The notes: generated by a model not told the origin, from the letters alone. 64,000 nt of DNA from Carbonactinospora thermoautotrophica (GCF_001543895.1 NZ_JYIJ01000014.1:124001-188000), one strand, 5' to 3'; shown: positions 7,473-15,725, numbered from the stretch's first letter. Numbers and translations are program-made.

Positions 7473-8882
7473 ATGAGTGACGTGGCCGACAGCGTGAAGC
7501 AGGAGGTAACGGAGATCGTGGCCCGCGCCAGGGCGGCGCAGGAGGCGATCGCCGATTACACCCAGGAACAGACCGATGACCTGTGCGCTGCGGTGGCCTG
7601 GGCGGTGGCCCGCACCGACCGCGCGGAAGCCCTGGCCAAGCTCGCGGTGGACGAGGGCGGCTTCGGCAACTACGCCGACAAGGTGACCAAGATCAAGAAG
7701 CGTGTGCTCGGCGCGCTGGCCGACATGCGCGACGTCCGCACGGTGGGTGTGGTGGAGGAGGACCCGGCACGCGGCCTGGTGAAAATCGCCAAGCCGGTCG
7801 GCGTCGTCGCCGCCCTCATCCCGACCACCGGCCCGGACGCCACCCCGCCGCTCAAGGCGCTGTTCGCGCTCAAGGGGCGCAACGCCATCGTGGTGGCGCC
7901 GCACCCGCGGACTGCCGAGACCACGGCCGCGGTCGTGGAGTACATGCGCGAGGCCTGCGTGCGGGTCGGCGCGCCCGCCGATCTGGTGCAGGTGCTGTCG
8001 CGTCCGTCGATCGCCAAGACCCAGGAGCTGATGCGCCAGGCCGACCTGGTCGTCGCCACCGGCGGCGCGGCGATGGTCAAGGCCGCCTACAGCTCGGGCA
8101 CCCCCGCGTACGGTGTGGGCGTCGGCAACTCGGTGCACGTGGTCGACGAGACCGCCGATCTTGATGACGCCGCCACCGCCATCGCCGACGCGAAGACCTT
8201 CGACTACGCGACGAGCTGTCTTGCCGACAACGCCATCGTGGTCGAGGCGAGCGTCTATGAGGACTTGCTGGAGCGCCTCGTGGCCCGCGGCGCCCACCGG
8301 TGTGACGCGAAGGAGAAGGCCGCCCTACAGCGGTGCATGTGGCCGGACGGCCGGCACGTGCCGTCAGCCGACGTCATCGCCAAGCCGGCCACCACGATCG
8401 CCCAGCTCGCCGGCTTCACGATCGCCCCCGACCGGACGTTCCTCGTCGTCGAGGAGGACGGCGTCGGACCCGATCACCCGTTCTCGGGCGAGAAGCTGTC
8501 GGTCGTGCTGGCCGCCTACCGGTACACCGGCGGGATCGAGCGAGCCGTCGAGCTGGTCAACGCCATCACCAGCTACCAGGGCCTCGGGCACACCTGCGGC
8601 ATCCACACCCGCCGCGACGACCACGTGGACGCGCTGGCCTTCGGCACCCGGACCGCACGGGTGATGGTCAACCAGAACCTCAACGAGGGGGCCGGGAGCC
8701 CGCGCAACGGCCTGCCGTTCACGCTCAGCCTGAGCTGCGGCACCTGGGGCGGCAACATCACCACGGAGAACGTCAACGCGCGTCATTTCGTGAACCTCAC
8801 GTGGGTCTCGCGTCCCATCGAGCCGCATCCGGTCAGTGAAGAGGAGCTGTTCGCGCGGTACTGGGCGCGGTACGGGCGGTGA
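7473..8882 (+). CDS. sauS: CoA-acylating aldehyde dehydrogenase, sulfoacetaldehyde dehydrogenase (SauS)-like
   Basis: 469 aa, aldehyde dehydrogenase superfamily, CoA-acylating branch. The conserved VAALIPTTGPDATPPLKALF (113-132) is typical of the EutE/AdhE/SauS group. The catalytic cysteine is Cys249 in KTFDYATSCLADNA, and the nucleotide-binding VVATGGAAMVKAAYSSG follows the family. Among characterised members it looks most like SauS, which converts sulfoacetaldehyde, CoA and NAD(P)+ to sulfoacetyl-CoA. Acetaldehyde or another C2/C3 aldehyde remains possible. Start ATG 7473 is chosen because the N-terminus MSDVADSVKQEVTEIV then begins the family helix; the frame is open upstream but not protein-like. 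The ribosome site is weak, so leaderless or short-leader transcription is possible. Context beside comA favours a sulfonated aldehyde or a coenzyme M-linked aldehyde. Confidence 0.8.
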   Translation: MSDVADSVKQEVTEIVARARAAQEAIADYTQEQTDDLCAAVAWAVARTDRAEALAKLAVDEGGFGNYADKVTKIKKRVLGALADMRDVRTVGVVEEDPARGLVKIAKPVGVVAALIPTTGPDATPPLKALFALKGRNAIVVAPHPRTAETTAAVVEYMREACVRVGAPADLVQVLSRPSIAKTQELMRQADLVVATGGAAMVKAAYSSGTPAYGVGVGNSVHVVDETADLDDAATAIADAKTFDYATSCLADNAIVVEASVYEDLLERLVARGAHRCDAKEKAALQRCMWPDGRHVPSADVIAKPATTIAQLAGFTIAPDRTFLVVEEDGVGPDHPFSGEKLSVVLAAYRYTGGIERAVELVNAITSYQGLGHTCGIHTRRDDHVDALAFGTRTARVMVNQNLNEGAGSPRNGLPFTLSLSCGTWGGNITTENVNARHFVNLTWVSRPIEPHPVSEEELFARYWARYGR

Positions 8883-8885
8883 GCG

Positions 8886-10583
8886 TCAGGAGCGCAGCGC
8901 GTGCAGGGTGCGCCACGCCCGGGTGGCGAGCTGCAGGTTGAAGCGGGTGTCCGGATCCGCGAGATCGTGGCCTGAGATTTCGCGGATCCGCTGCAGCCGG
9001 TACTTGAGCGTGCTGCGGTGCACCGCCAGCGCCGCCGCCGTCGCATCGTAGTTGCCCCCGGACTCCAGGTACTGGCTCAGGGTCGTGACCAGCTCCGAGT
9101 GCTTGCGCTCGTCGTAGTCCAGGAGCGCCCCAAGCCACTGGCGCACGAACCGCTCCACCGCCGCCGGGTCGTTCACCTCGCCCAGGATCCGGTACACGCC
9201 CAGGTCCTCGTAGCTGATGGCCCGGTCGTTGCCGCGCGCGGTGCGCTGCATCTTGAGCGCGAGCAGTGCCTCCCGGTACGAGCGGGGGAACTCCGCAGGC
9301 CGGTCGCACGGGCCGCCGATGCCGAGCCGGCAACGACCGCCGCCGAGTTCGGTCAGCACCGCCGTGCGGAACCGTTCCCACGGCACGTCGGTGTCGGACA
9401 GCACGACGACCGTGTCGCCGCGGGCGACGAGGAGCGAGCCGACACCCGTCGTGCGTGCCGCACGCCGGACCGCGTGGAAGAACACGTCGCGGTCCTGGAT
9501 GCGGGCACGTCCCTCGACGACGATGACCCGGTGCCGGCGTTCCAGGTCGTAGCCGAGGGCGTGGGCCCGGGCGAGCGCGCTCTCCTCGTCGGTGCCGGAC
9601 AGCAGCTCCTCGACCAGGTCACGACGGAGCCGCAACTCGGTCTCGGCCATGCTCCGCAGGCGGGCGAGTTCCATCGCGAGCACCGTCGCGCCGTACTCCA
9701 GGGCGATCTGCTCCTGCTCCCCGGCCGCTCGCGCGGGATCCACCAGGGCCAGCACGCCGAGCACGTCGTCGCGCGGGTTGGCGACGGCCAGCAGGCGTCC
9801 GCCTTCGCGGATCGGCCGCCCTTCACGCAGGGCACGCCGCATCATCTGCTCGCGTCGGGCCGGCGGATCCTTCGGGTACGGTTCGGGTCGGTTCGGACCC
9901 GCCCATGCCCGCAGGTTGCCGTAGCGGTCCTCGACGGCGACCGGGAAACCGGTCAGCTCATGCAGGGCCGTCGCGATCCCTTCCTGGCCTTCCCCGGCGA
10001 CCACCACCCGGGTGAACCGGTCGTGGATCCGGATGGCGCGCTCCAGGGCTCGGACCGTCTCCGCCAGGGCGGCGTTGGCCGCGCGCAGCTCCTCGGCCGT
10101 CGCCCGTTCCTTCGCGTGCAGGCGGGCGTTGGCCAAAGCGACGCCCGCCTGCTGGGCGAGCGCCTGCAGCAGGAACTGCTCGGCCGGCGGCGGCTCGTCG
10201 TCGGCGGCGACGACCAGGTAGCCGAGATCCCCTGCCAGGCTGCGCAGCGGCAGCGCCCACCCCCAGGCCTCGCCGGGGATGGTGACCTGCCCGCCGGTAC
10301 GGCCCAGGGTCTTGAGCTGCGCTTCCAGCGCGGCCCGCACTTCCGCACGGGTCGGCGACGGCACGGTCTCCTGCCACTGGCCGTCGACGAGGTACACGCC
10401 TTCGACGTGACAATGTCCGAAGGACGGCACCGAGGTCGTCGCCAGGTGCAGGATCTGCCGTTCGTCGCCGCTCGCGGTCATCAACATCGACAGCATGAGA
10501 AGGCCGCGCAGGCTGGAGAGCTGGTCGCGTAGCACCGTGTCGGAAGCAGGCGGCCAGTCGGCCGAAATCGCGAACGCACTCAT
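8886..10583 (-). CDS. PucR/CdaR-family transcriptional regulator with GAF domain
   Basis: 565 aa. The order is an N-terminal GAF-like sensory domain (about residues 40-170, ending QALAQQAGVALANARL), a coiled linker, a middle CdaR GGDEF-like domain (about 330-450), and a C-terminal PucR helix-turn-helix (YDATAAALAVHRSTLKYRLQ, about 510-530). Such regulators usually activate catabolic genes in response to a small ligand sensed by GAF. It lies 7 bases downstream of the MEDS gene on the same strand, so both are probably one transcript. It is convergent with the acylating dehydrogenase, with stops 3 bases apart. Control of the adjacent sulfonate/coenzyme M genes is inferred from position. Confidence 0.88.
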   Translation of the reverse strand: MSAFAISADWPPASDTVLRDQLSSLRGLLMLSMLMTASGDERQILHLATTSVPSFGHCHVEGVYLVDGQWQETVPSPTRAEVRAALEAQLKTLGRTGGQVTIPGEAWGWALPLRSLAGDLGYLVVAADDEPPPAEQFLLQALAQQAGVALANARLHAKERATAEELRAANAALAETVRALERAIRIHDRFTRVVVAGEGQEGIATALHELTGFPVAVEDRYGNLRAWAGPNRPEPYPKDPPARREQMMRRALREGRPIREGGRLLAVANPRDDVLGVLALVDPARAAGEQEQIALEYGATVLAMELARLRSMAETELRLRRDLVEELLSGTDEESALARAHALGYDLERRHRVIVVEGRARIQDRDVFFHAVRRAARTTGVGSLLVARGDTVVVLSDTDVPWERFRTAVLTELGGGRCRLGIGGPCDRPAEFPRSYREALLALKMQRTARGNDRAISYEDLGVYRILGEVNDPAAVERFVRQWLGALLDYDERKHSELVTTLSQYLESGGNYDATAAALAVHRSTLKYRLQRIREISGHDLADPDTRFNLQLATRAWRTLHALRS

Positions 10584-10590
10584 GGCCTGC

Positions 10591-11199
10591 TCACTGTCTG
10601 ATCGCGAGGAACTCGTCCGGTTCGAGGTAGTAGGGGTTGTCGAACACTATGCCCCCGACCAGGACCTTCGGATGGGTCTTCAACACGTCCATGAGCACCG
10701 CGCCGCTGAACCGGTCAAGGTCGTAAAGGCACAGGATCACCTGCGGGTAACGCGGCAGGAACAGGTTGAGCTTCGACTCGTACCCGATCAGCTCGTCGAC
10801 CCCCGGCATCTGCCGCAGCGACCAGGTCATCTCTCCGACGGCGCGCGTGAAGCTGAAGCCGTGCGCGAGCGCGCCGCCGACCGCCTGGTCCCAGAAGTCC
10901 AGCATGAGAGGCGTGGAGAACCTGCCCTCGCGCAGGTACGTGTCGCTTGACCGCTGGACGTCGAGTTGCTGGCTGCTCAAATAAGGCCCGAGGTCGAGGT
11001 CGGCGGCGAGCGCCGTGAGCACCACCTCAGGGTCGGTGGCATCCACGACGCAGATGCACTTGTCGCCTCTTCGAAGCCCCTCACTGAGGTACGGGATCAG
11101 AATCTTGTCCCGTTCCGCCAAGCCGCGGTAGAACGCGCACAAATGATCACCCGGCGCGATCCGGACGCCGGGAATGCCGAGAGCTATCGAGTTGGGCAA
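10591..11199 (-). CDS. MEDS-domain sensory protein
   Basis: 202 aa, the length of a stand-alone MEDS (methanogen/methylotroph DcmR sensory) domain. Readable blocks: RIAPGDHLCAFYRGLAERDK, GLRRGDKCICVVDATDPEVV, the central HGFSFTRAVGEMTWSLRQ, LNLFLPRYPQVILCLYDL and the closing FDNPYYLEPDEFLA. The start is TTG 11199, seven bases after an AGAGGGGG tract; the frame is open further upstream but unlike protein. MEDS domains sense hydrocarbon or C1 derivatives in DcmR and otherwise accompany anti-sigma-like regulators. It precedes the PucR gene by 7 bases and may present the signal to it. No DNA-binding domain of its own is visible. Confidence 0.82.
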   Translation of the reverse strand: MPNSIALGIPGVRIAPGDHLCAFYRGLAERDKILIPYLSEGLRRGDKCICVVDATDPEVVLTALAADLDLGPYLSSQQLDVQRSSDTYLREGRFSTPLMLDFWDQAVGGALAHGFSFTRAVGEMTWSLRQMPGVDELIGYESKLNLFLPRYPQVILCLYDLDRFSGAVLMDVLKTHPKVLVGGIVFDNPYYLEPDEFLAIRQ

Positions 11200-11772
11200 T
11201 GTAGCCCCCTCTCTTCCGCCACTGATCGTAGGCAGATACGTGCGCTGTTCCTGCCCCTGTCGGGACAAACTCTCTTGCTGAAACCAGCCTGTGAGGACAG
11301 TTCCGGGTAGGCAGTGCGCGTGGTTCCCGCCATTCACCCCCCGTGCGTCTAGCCAGGGGCTACCCGCTGCTGGATGCTCAGCGAGCCGTAGGCGTCGTGC
11401 GTGGTCACGTCCGGCGGCCTCGTCGTCTTCGGCAGTGCCTGACCGCATATAATTGCCTAATTAGGCACTGCTTGCCTACCCCTGCGCGTCGCGACATCGC
11501 ACCCCGGATACCGGGAGTTCGTGTTCGTCGGCGCACGCTGGCCCACGCGGCGGGCGGCTTGCTGGCCGGCCGGCACACCGGCCAGACGGTTCTCCCCCAG
11601 CGCTCGCCGTGGCGGTCGGGGAGTGTTCTCACCCCGCCGCTGTTCGGCAGCCGTGGACAAGGCCGGCGGTCCGGGCCGTGGAAGTGTGTTTCTTGGAGTC
11701 CAGCCTGCGTGCGTCAGCGTCCGTCACCGCCGGGGTGGCGGCTGAACCGCCTCGGGTTTCGTGGCGGCGGGG
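11200..11772. other. Intergenic stretch without a convincing gene
   Basis: 573 bases between the MEDS start and the IS3 remnant. No reading frame here looks like protein. It contains a TATAAT/palindrome element (listed separately, 11432-11471) and presumably the promoter for the leftward MEDS-PucR pair. Nothing else was recognised. Confidence 0.5.
11432..11471. promoter_or_regulatory. TATAAT box nested in inverted repeats (candidate promoter/operator)
   Basis: A perfect TATAAT is at 11448-11453. It is followed by the 14-base perfect palindrome TGCCTAATTAGGCA (11454-11467). Both sit inside longer arms GCAGTGCCT (11432-11440) and AGGCACTGC (11463-11471). In such GC-rich DNA this AT-rich symmetrical element stands out as a regulator-controlled promoter. 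No gene is evident immediately downstream on the plus strand; the MEDS gene lies about 230 bases away on the minus strand. Confidence 0.45.
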
Positions 11773-12060
11773 TTACTTTCCGATCATCTCGGTGGGCTGG
11801 TGGTCCTGGTAGCAGGCCTGCCCGTACTCGGCGGGTGGGTTGTCCGCGGTGGCGCTGTGCAGGCGTCGGTGGTGATACGAGTCGACCGGCGGTGGCGTAC
11901 TCGACGGGGTCGAGGCGCTTGATCAGCTCGGTTTCGAGCAGCCCGATCGTGGCCCTTGCCAGGGCGTCGCCCAGCGCGTCGCCGGAAGACCCCGGCGTCG
12001 ACGAGCCGCTGGGTGAACGCGAAGGAGGTGTATCGGGAGCCGGCGTTGGCATGACTCCAG
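11773..12060 (-). pseudogene. IS3-family transposase (OrfB, integrase core) remnant
   Basis: Leftward fragments of the C-terminal DDE integrase core are readable in three frames. They are WSHANAGSRYTSFAFTQRLV at 12059-12000, then SSGDALGDALARATIGLLET continuing ELIKRLDPVEYATA, then YHHRRLHSATADNPPAEYGQ to a TAA at 11773-11775. These match the usual IS3 OrfB order (HSDRGSQYTS, then the N-AL-E-T-GL-KTE block, then NHRRLHS...PPAE). At least two indels separate the pieces and the upstream half of the gene is missing, so it is dead. It marks an old insertion between the sulfonate locus and the UAAP locus. No terminal inverted repeats were found. Confidence 0.8.
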
Positions 12061-12174
12061 GATCAGAGCCTCCACCAGACCCGAGGCGGTTCAGCTCGAT
12101 GGCCTTCTGGCATGAGCCCAGCGGCTTCGCGCGCGTCGCGGCCCTCGGGGCGAGGCCGCGCCTCTGGCCCGCCC

Positions 12175-12519
12175 TCAGTCGGCGCGGGCGGGTTCGGTCT
12201 CGTCGGGAGCGGACAGCACCAGGGCCAGGCAGGCGCCCGGGAGGTCGGCCACGGCCTCCCACTCGCGAGGGTCGTAGCCGTGCCGACGGGTTACTTCCCA
12301 CAGCTCGGCGAGCAGGGCGGATGCGGCCTGGACGTCTGTGGGGGTGGGCAGCAGGCCGACCGTGGTCGGGTTGCCGGCCAGCCGCCGGCGCAGTTTCTCC
12401 GCGCAGGCCGCGATCAGCGCCACTGGGTTGATCTTCGGGTCGGTCCTGGCGGTCTCCGTGGGGGACGCGGAGTCTGGGCGGGGTTCCACACTCAGGCACG
12501 CAGGGTGGTGCCAGTACAT
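12175..12519 (-). CDS. Small hypothetical protein
   Basis: 114 aa with ATG 12519 and GGAGG seven bases upstream, which makes it more credible than the other frames here. Soluble, mildly acidic, with a helical middle (LIAACAEKLRRRLAGNP, VQAASALLAELWEVTRRHGY) and WEAVADLPGACLALVLSAPD near the end. No family recognised. It lies between the dead transposase and the UAAP genes. Confidence 0.6.
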   Translation of the reverse strand: MYWHHPACLSVEPRPDSASPTETARTDPKINPVALIAACAEKLRRRLAGNPTTVGLLPTPTDVQAASALLAELWEVTRRHGYDPREWEAVADLPGACLALVLSAPDETEPARAD

Positions 12520-12717
12520 CGCATACCTCCACGTTCACGTTTGGCGCATTCCGATCAATGAGCGTGATTCGCGCCGCCTTCAGCATCACCGGGCAGCTGA
12601 TGTCCCCGGCCGGCGCCGGTGTGGACCGCGTCCCGGTGAGCCGGACGTGTGGTGAGGAGCGGTTGGTACCCAGACCGTGCGCAGGCCGAGCGGCGGGCCG
12701 CGATGCGGGCGGCGGGC

Positions 12718-13362
12718 TCACCGGTCACTCGGCGCGGTGACGGTCATGCGGATCGGGGTGGGATCGAAGCCGTTGCACGGGTCGTTGATCTGCGGGCAGT
12801 TGGAAACCAGCACCAGCACGTCGGTCTCCGCGCGCAGCGAGACCCGCAGCCCAGGGGCGGAGATCCCGTAGACGATGCCGAGGGTGCCGTCGGGCTCGAT
12901 GGGGACGTTCATGAACCAGTTGATGTTGCTGACCAGGTCACGCTTGCCCAGGCCCCAGCGGGCGCCCTCGATGAGGAAGTTCTCCACACACGCGTGCTGG
13001 TGCGCGGTGTGGTGCCCGTAGCGCAGGATGTTGGATTCTTTGCTGCACGCGCCACCCAGCGTGTCGTGGCGGCCGCAGGTGTCCTCGACGATCGTCATGA
13101 GCGGGCGGTACTCGTTGTCGCGCAGCACGCTGCCGGTGGTCAAGAAGACGTTCCCCTGGGCCTGGATGGTGTCTGCCGCGCTGTACCGGCGGGTGGTATC
13201 CGCGGCGTCGTAGAGCAGGAAGTCGACGGCCTGGTTGCCATGAAGGTCGACGATGGTGAGCACGTGTCCGCGGCGGACGATCGCAGACCACGGCGCGCGG
13301 GCGGGGACGATGTCGTCGCGGACGATCCGGCTGGTCGGGGTGAAGTCGGTCAGGGTGCTCAT
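12718..13362 (-). CDS. Urea carboxylase-associated protein 1 (UAAP1, DUF1989)
   Basis: 214 aa, the usual DUF1989 size. Typical blocks are VLTIVDLHGNQAVDFLLYDA, TIQAQGNVFLTTGSVLRDNE, EDTCGRHDTLGGACSKESN, YGHHTAHQHACVENFL and WFMNVPIEPDGTLGI. The conserved Cys/His set is consistent with a metal site. The family partners with urea/guanidine carboxylases; paired DUF1989 proteins form carboxyguanidine deiminase in guanidine breakdown. Its ATG overlaps the UAAP2 stop (ATGA), so the two subunits are made together. No urea or guanidine carboxylase or allophanate hydrolase lies in the window, so the exact role here is uncertain. Confidence 0.88.
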   Translation of the reverse strand: MSTLTDFTPTSRIVRDDIVPARAPWSAIVRRGHVLTIVDLHGNQAVDFLLYDAADTTRRYSAADTIQAQGNVFLTTGSVLRDNEYRPLMTIVEDTCGRHDTLGGACSKESNILRYGHHTAHQHACVENFLIEGARWGLGKRDLVSNINWFMNVPIEPDGTLGIVYGISAPGLRVSLRAETDVLVLVSNCPQINDPCNGFDPTPIRMTVTAPSDR

Positions 13363-14207
13363 GCGATCCCCCTCGCCTGGGCGTACTCGACGGTGTTGAG
13401 GAAGGCGCGCCGTCCTTCAGGGGTCGCCGACCACACCGGGTCACCCGGTCCGGTCGGCTCGTCCCGCCACGCCAGCACTTCCAGCGCCGAGCAGGTGTAG
13501 TTCGGCCGGGGGTCGAGCGGATGCGGGACGTTCGCGATCAGGACGATCAGGGGCAGCTCGGCGCGTAGCGTGACTGAGCGGCCGGCGCCGGCCGACCCGG
13601 TGAACCGCAGCCGGCCGTCGGGCTCGACGCGAACGCCCTTGAAGAAGGACAGGCTGGGCGGGATGTCCCGGGCGGACAGGCCGTGCTTGGCGGCGGCCAG
13701 GGTGAACAGCGGGCGGCCGGCGGGAGTGGGTCCATGGGGGCTGCCGTCGCCGTACCGCTCGGTGTTGCGCGTGAGTGTCGAGGTGCCGCACAGCGCGTCG
13801 TGGCGGGCTGAGGTGTCGGCGACGATGGAGGCGAGCACCCTGCCCTGGTCAGACAGCAGCAGGTGCCCCTCGCCCAGGTACGCCTGCCAGAGCACCTTCA
13901 CCGTGTCCGCCACGTTGAGCCGTTCCCACGGCTGGTCGGCGTTGTACAGCAGGACGTGCGCGCAGGCGTCACCGTGCACGTCCGTGAGCCGAAGGGTCGA
14001 ACCCCTTGCCAGGACCTTGTGCGTGTAGCCGCCGCCGGGGACGGTCTCCGCCCACACCAGGCTTCGGGGGTCGACGTCGGCCGGCGGTTCCGACCAGTCA
14101 CTGGCCGGCAGAACCGGCATCGCCTCGATGACGGCGTCATCTTCAGCCCCGGCGTACTCCCCGGCGCTGTAGGTCGTCGTGTTCGCGGATGTGGGGGTGG
14201 TCGGCAT
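13359..14207 (-). CDS. Urea carboxylase-associated protein 2 (UAAP2, DUF1989)
   Basis: 282 aa from ATG 14207. DUF1989 blocks: TLRLTDVHGDACAHVLLYNA, VLWQAYLGEGHLLLSDQGRV, VADTSARHDALCGTSTLT, PPSLSFFKGVRVEPDG and a C-terminal VPHPLDPRPNYTCSALEV. It has the longer N-terminal extension usual for the second subunit. The frame stays open upstream through a triplicated GAGAAGGACAGC motif, which I treat as leader because each copy carries a ribosome-site-like AAGGA. First of the coupled pair with UAAP1; expected to form a hetero-oligomeric amidine hydrolase (carboxyguanidine deiminase type), by family knowledge. Confidence 0.86.
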   Translation of the reverse strand: MPTTPTSANTTTYSAGEYAGAEDDAVIEAMPVLPASDWSEPPADVDPRSLVWAETVPGGGYTHKVLARGSTLRLTDVHGDACAHVLLYNADQPWERLNVADTVKVLWQAYLGEGHLLLSDQGRVLASIVADTSARHDALCGTSTLTRNTERYGDGSPHGPTPAGRPLFTLAAAKHGLSARDIPPSLSFFKGVRVEPDGRLRFTGSAGAGRSVTLRAELPLIVLIANVPHPLDPRPNYTCSALEVLAWRDEPTGPGDPVWSATPEGRRAFLNTVEYAQARGIA

Positions 14208-14213
14208 GGCTGC

Positions 14214-14252
14214 GCTGTCCTTCTCGCTGTCCTTCTCGACGCTGTCCTTCTC
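14214..14252 (-). repeat. Three copies of a 12-base motif with Shine-Dalgarno-like core, upstream of UAAP2
   Basis: On the minus strand GAGAAGGACAGC occurs at 14252-14241, 14237-14226 and 14225-14214, with three extra bases between the first two. Each copy contains AAGGA. The last ends 6 bases before the UAAP2 ATG. It may be a simple expansion or a multi-copy ribosome-landing leader. Confidence 0.6.
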
Positions 14253-14260
14253 GGGTAGGG

Positions 14261-14368
14261 TCAGTCGGCGACGGCCGGTACCGGTTCCTCGGCGTCGGTC
14301 GGTTCTCGGTAGCTGAAACAGGTCAGATCGTCGTCCACCAGGTGCCCGAGAGGCGCGGGTACGGACAT
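14261..14368 (-). CDS. 35-codon leader ORF upstream of UAAP2
   Basis: ATG 14368 preceded by CAGGAGG with 4 bases of spacing, one of the best ribosome sites in the region, and a TGA at 14261-14263. The peptide starts MSVPAPLGHLVDDDLTCFSY and ends with an acidic, proline-rich tail (PTDAEEPVPAVAD). It stops 53 bases before UAAP2. It could be a translated leader, a small subunit or a precursor peptide. No family recognised; the support is the ribosome site, the compact ORF and the operon position. Confidence 0.45.
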   Translation of the reverse strand: MSVPAPLGHLVDDDLTCFSYREPTDAEEPVPAVAD

Positions 14369-14603
14369 GGGGCCTCCTGTCGCCGGATGCGCGCAGGCCA
14401 GCGAGTTCATGTCGTATGACCGAAATTAAGTTCCGTGCGCAACCGCGGGATGTCCCGGCGGTCACGAGTGCGTTAGTGGGTCTTCACCGCCCGCTCTCCC
14501 GGCCTGTGAGCGTGCCAGGACCGGCACCGTGTCGCGGATCGCGTCAACCACTTCGGGGCAAGGACGAGATCTTCGCGCCCTGTTGGAGAGCACCGTCGCG
14601 GAG

Positions 14604-15515
14604 TCAGGGGGCGAGGGCTTCCAGGGCCTCCTCGGCGCGTCGCATGGAAGCGGCCGGGTCGGCGTCGGGGGAGCCGATCCCGGGGTCGAAGTTGAGGTCG
14701 TAGAACAGCTCGGTCACGCCTTGTGCACGCAGCATGTCCAGGTCGCCGCGGATCTCCTCGTAGGAGCCGGTCAGCGGCCTGCGCTCCGGGTTCCCGGGCG
14801 GGCCGACCCGCACCACGCCCCGGCACACGAAACGCAAGGACTCCGGGTCGCGGCCGGCGGCGCGGGCGGCCTCCTTGACCATCGCGATGGGCTCCTTGAG
14901 CCGGCTGAGATCAGCTCCGCTGCTGCTGATCCACCCGTCTGCCAGTCGTCCGGCACGGCGCAGGGCGGGCTCGGCGGCGCCGCCCAGCAGCACGGGCGGG
15001 TGGGGGCGCTGGACCGGTTTTGGGGACAGCCGCACCGGGGGGAAGTCGTAGAAGTCGCCGTGGAACTCGGCGACTTCCTCGGTCCACAGGGCGTGCAGGG
15101 CACGCAGGAACTCCTCGCCGCGCCGGCCCCGGTGCTCGTACGGCACGCCGGAGGCCGCGTACTCCTCCCGGGACCAGCCCAGGCCCAGGCCGAGGTCGAG
15201 GCGCCCGGCGGAGACGACGTCGAGGGTGGCCGCCTGCTTGGCGAGCAGGGCGGGGGAGAAGAACGGCATGTTGAGCACGGCGACGCCGAGCCGGACGCGT
15301 TCGGTGTGCCCGGCGAGGTAGGCGAGCGTGACGACCGGATCCTGGACGCTGCGGTACGCCTCCGCCCACTTCGTCGCCGGTTCGGCGGGGAACAGCAGGC
15401 GCTGGAACGCCCACAGTGAGTGGTAGCCGAGTTCCTCGGCCCGGCGGGCGATGCGGACCTGGTTCTCCGGGGTCGCCCACGACCCGGAGACGGGGACGGC
15501 GAATCCGATCTCCAT
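14604..15515 (-). CDS. LLM-class F420-dependent oxidoreductase
   Basis: 303 aa luciferase-like TIM barrel. The start ATG 15515 follows GGGGAGAAAGAC; the protein opens MEIGFAVPVSGSWATPENQV. Family blocks: FPAEPATKWAEAYRSVQDPV, SAGRLDLGLGLGWSREEY, PHPPVLLGGAAEPALRRAGR and ADGWISS. Actinobacterial members of this type normally use F420 rather than FMN. Substrate unknown. It stands alone, with no F420 biosynthesis gene nearby. Confidence 0.85.
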   Translation of the reverse strand: MEIGFAVPVSGSWATPENQVRIARRAEELGYHSLWAFQRLLFPAEPATKWAEAYRSVQDPVVTLAYLAGHTERVRLGVAVLNMPFFSPALLAKQAATLDVVSAGRLDLGLGLGWSREEYAASGVPYEHRGRRGEEFLRALHALWTEEVAEFHGDFYDFPPVRLSPKPVQRPHPPVLLGGAAEPALRRAGRLADGWISSSGADLSRLKEPIAMVKEAARAAGRDPESLRFVCRGVVRVGPPGNPERRPLTGSYEEIRGDLDMLRAQGVTELFYDLNFDPGIGSPDADPAASMRRAEEALEALAP

Positions 15516-15725
15516 GTCTTTCTCCCCTCTGCTCTCGCGTGTTCTGAGTTCCCCCACCACGCCCGGTGTTACCTCCGACCCTGCCGTGACCTGCCAGGCA
15601 CCTGCTACCAGTTGGCCGCCGAGCGCGGGCGGGCGGTCGCCGAGGCGACCGGCCGGCTTCGGACGTGTGGCGAGAAAGCGTCCGGGTAGGGGTCACCCGT
15701 TCTGGTGATCCCGGAGGAGGGCCAG

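Noticed and set aside
14369-14603. Guanidine-type (ykkC) riboswitch upstream of the UAAP genes
   Set aside because: Read on the minus strand for the conserved core; some GGTCC and GAGAG words occur, but not in the required arrangement.
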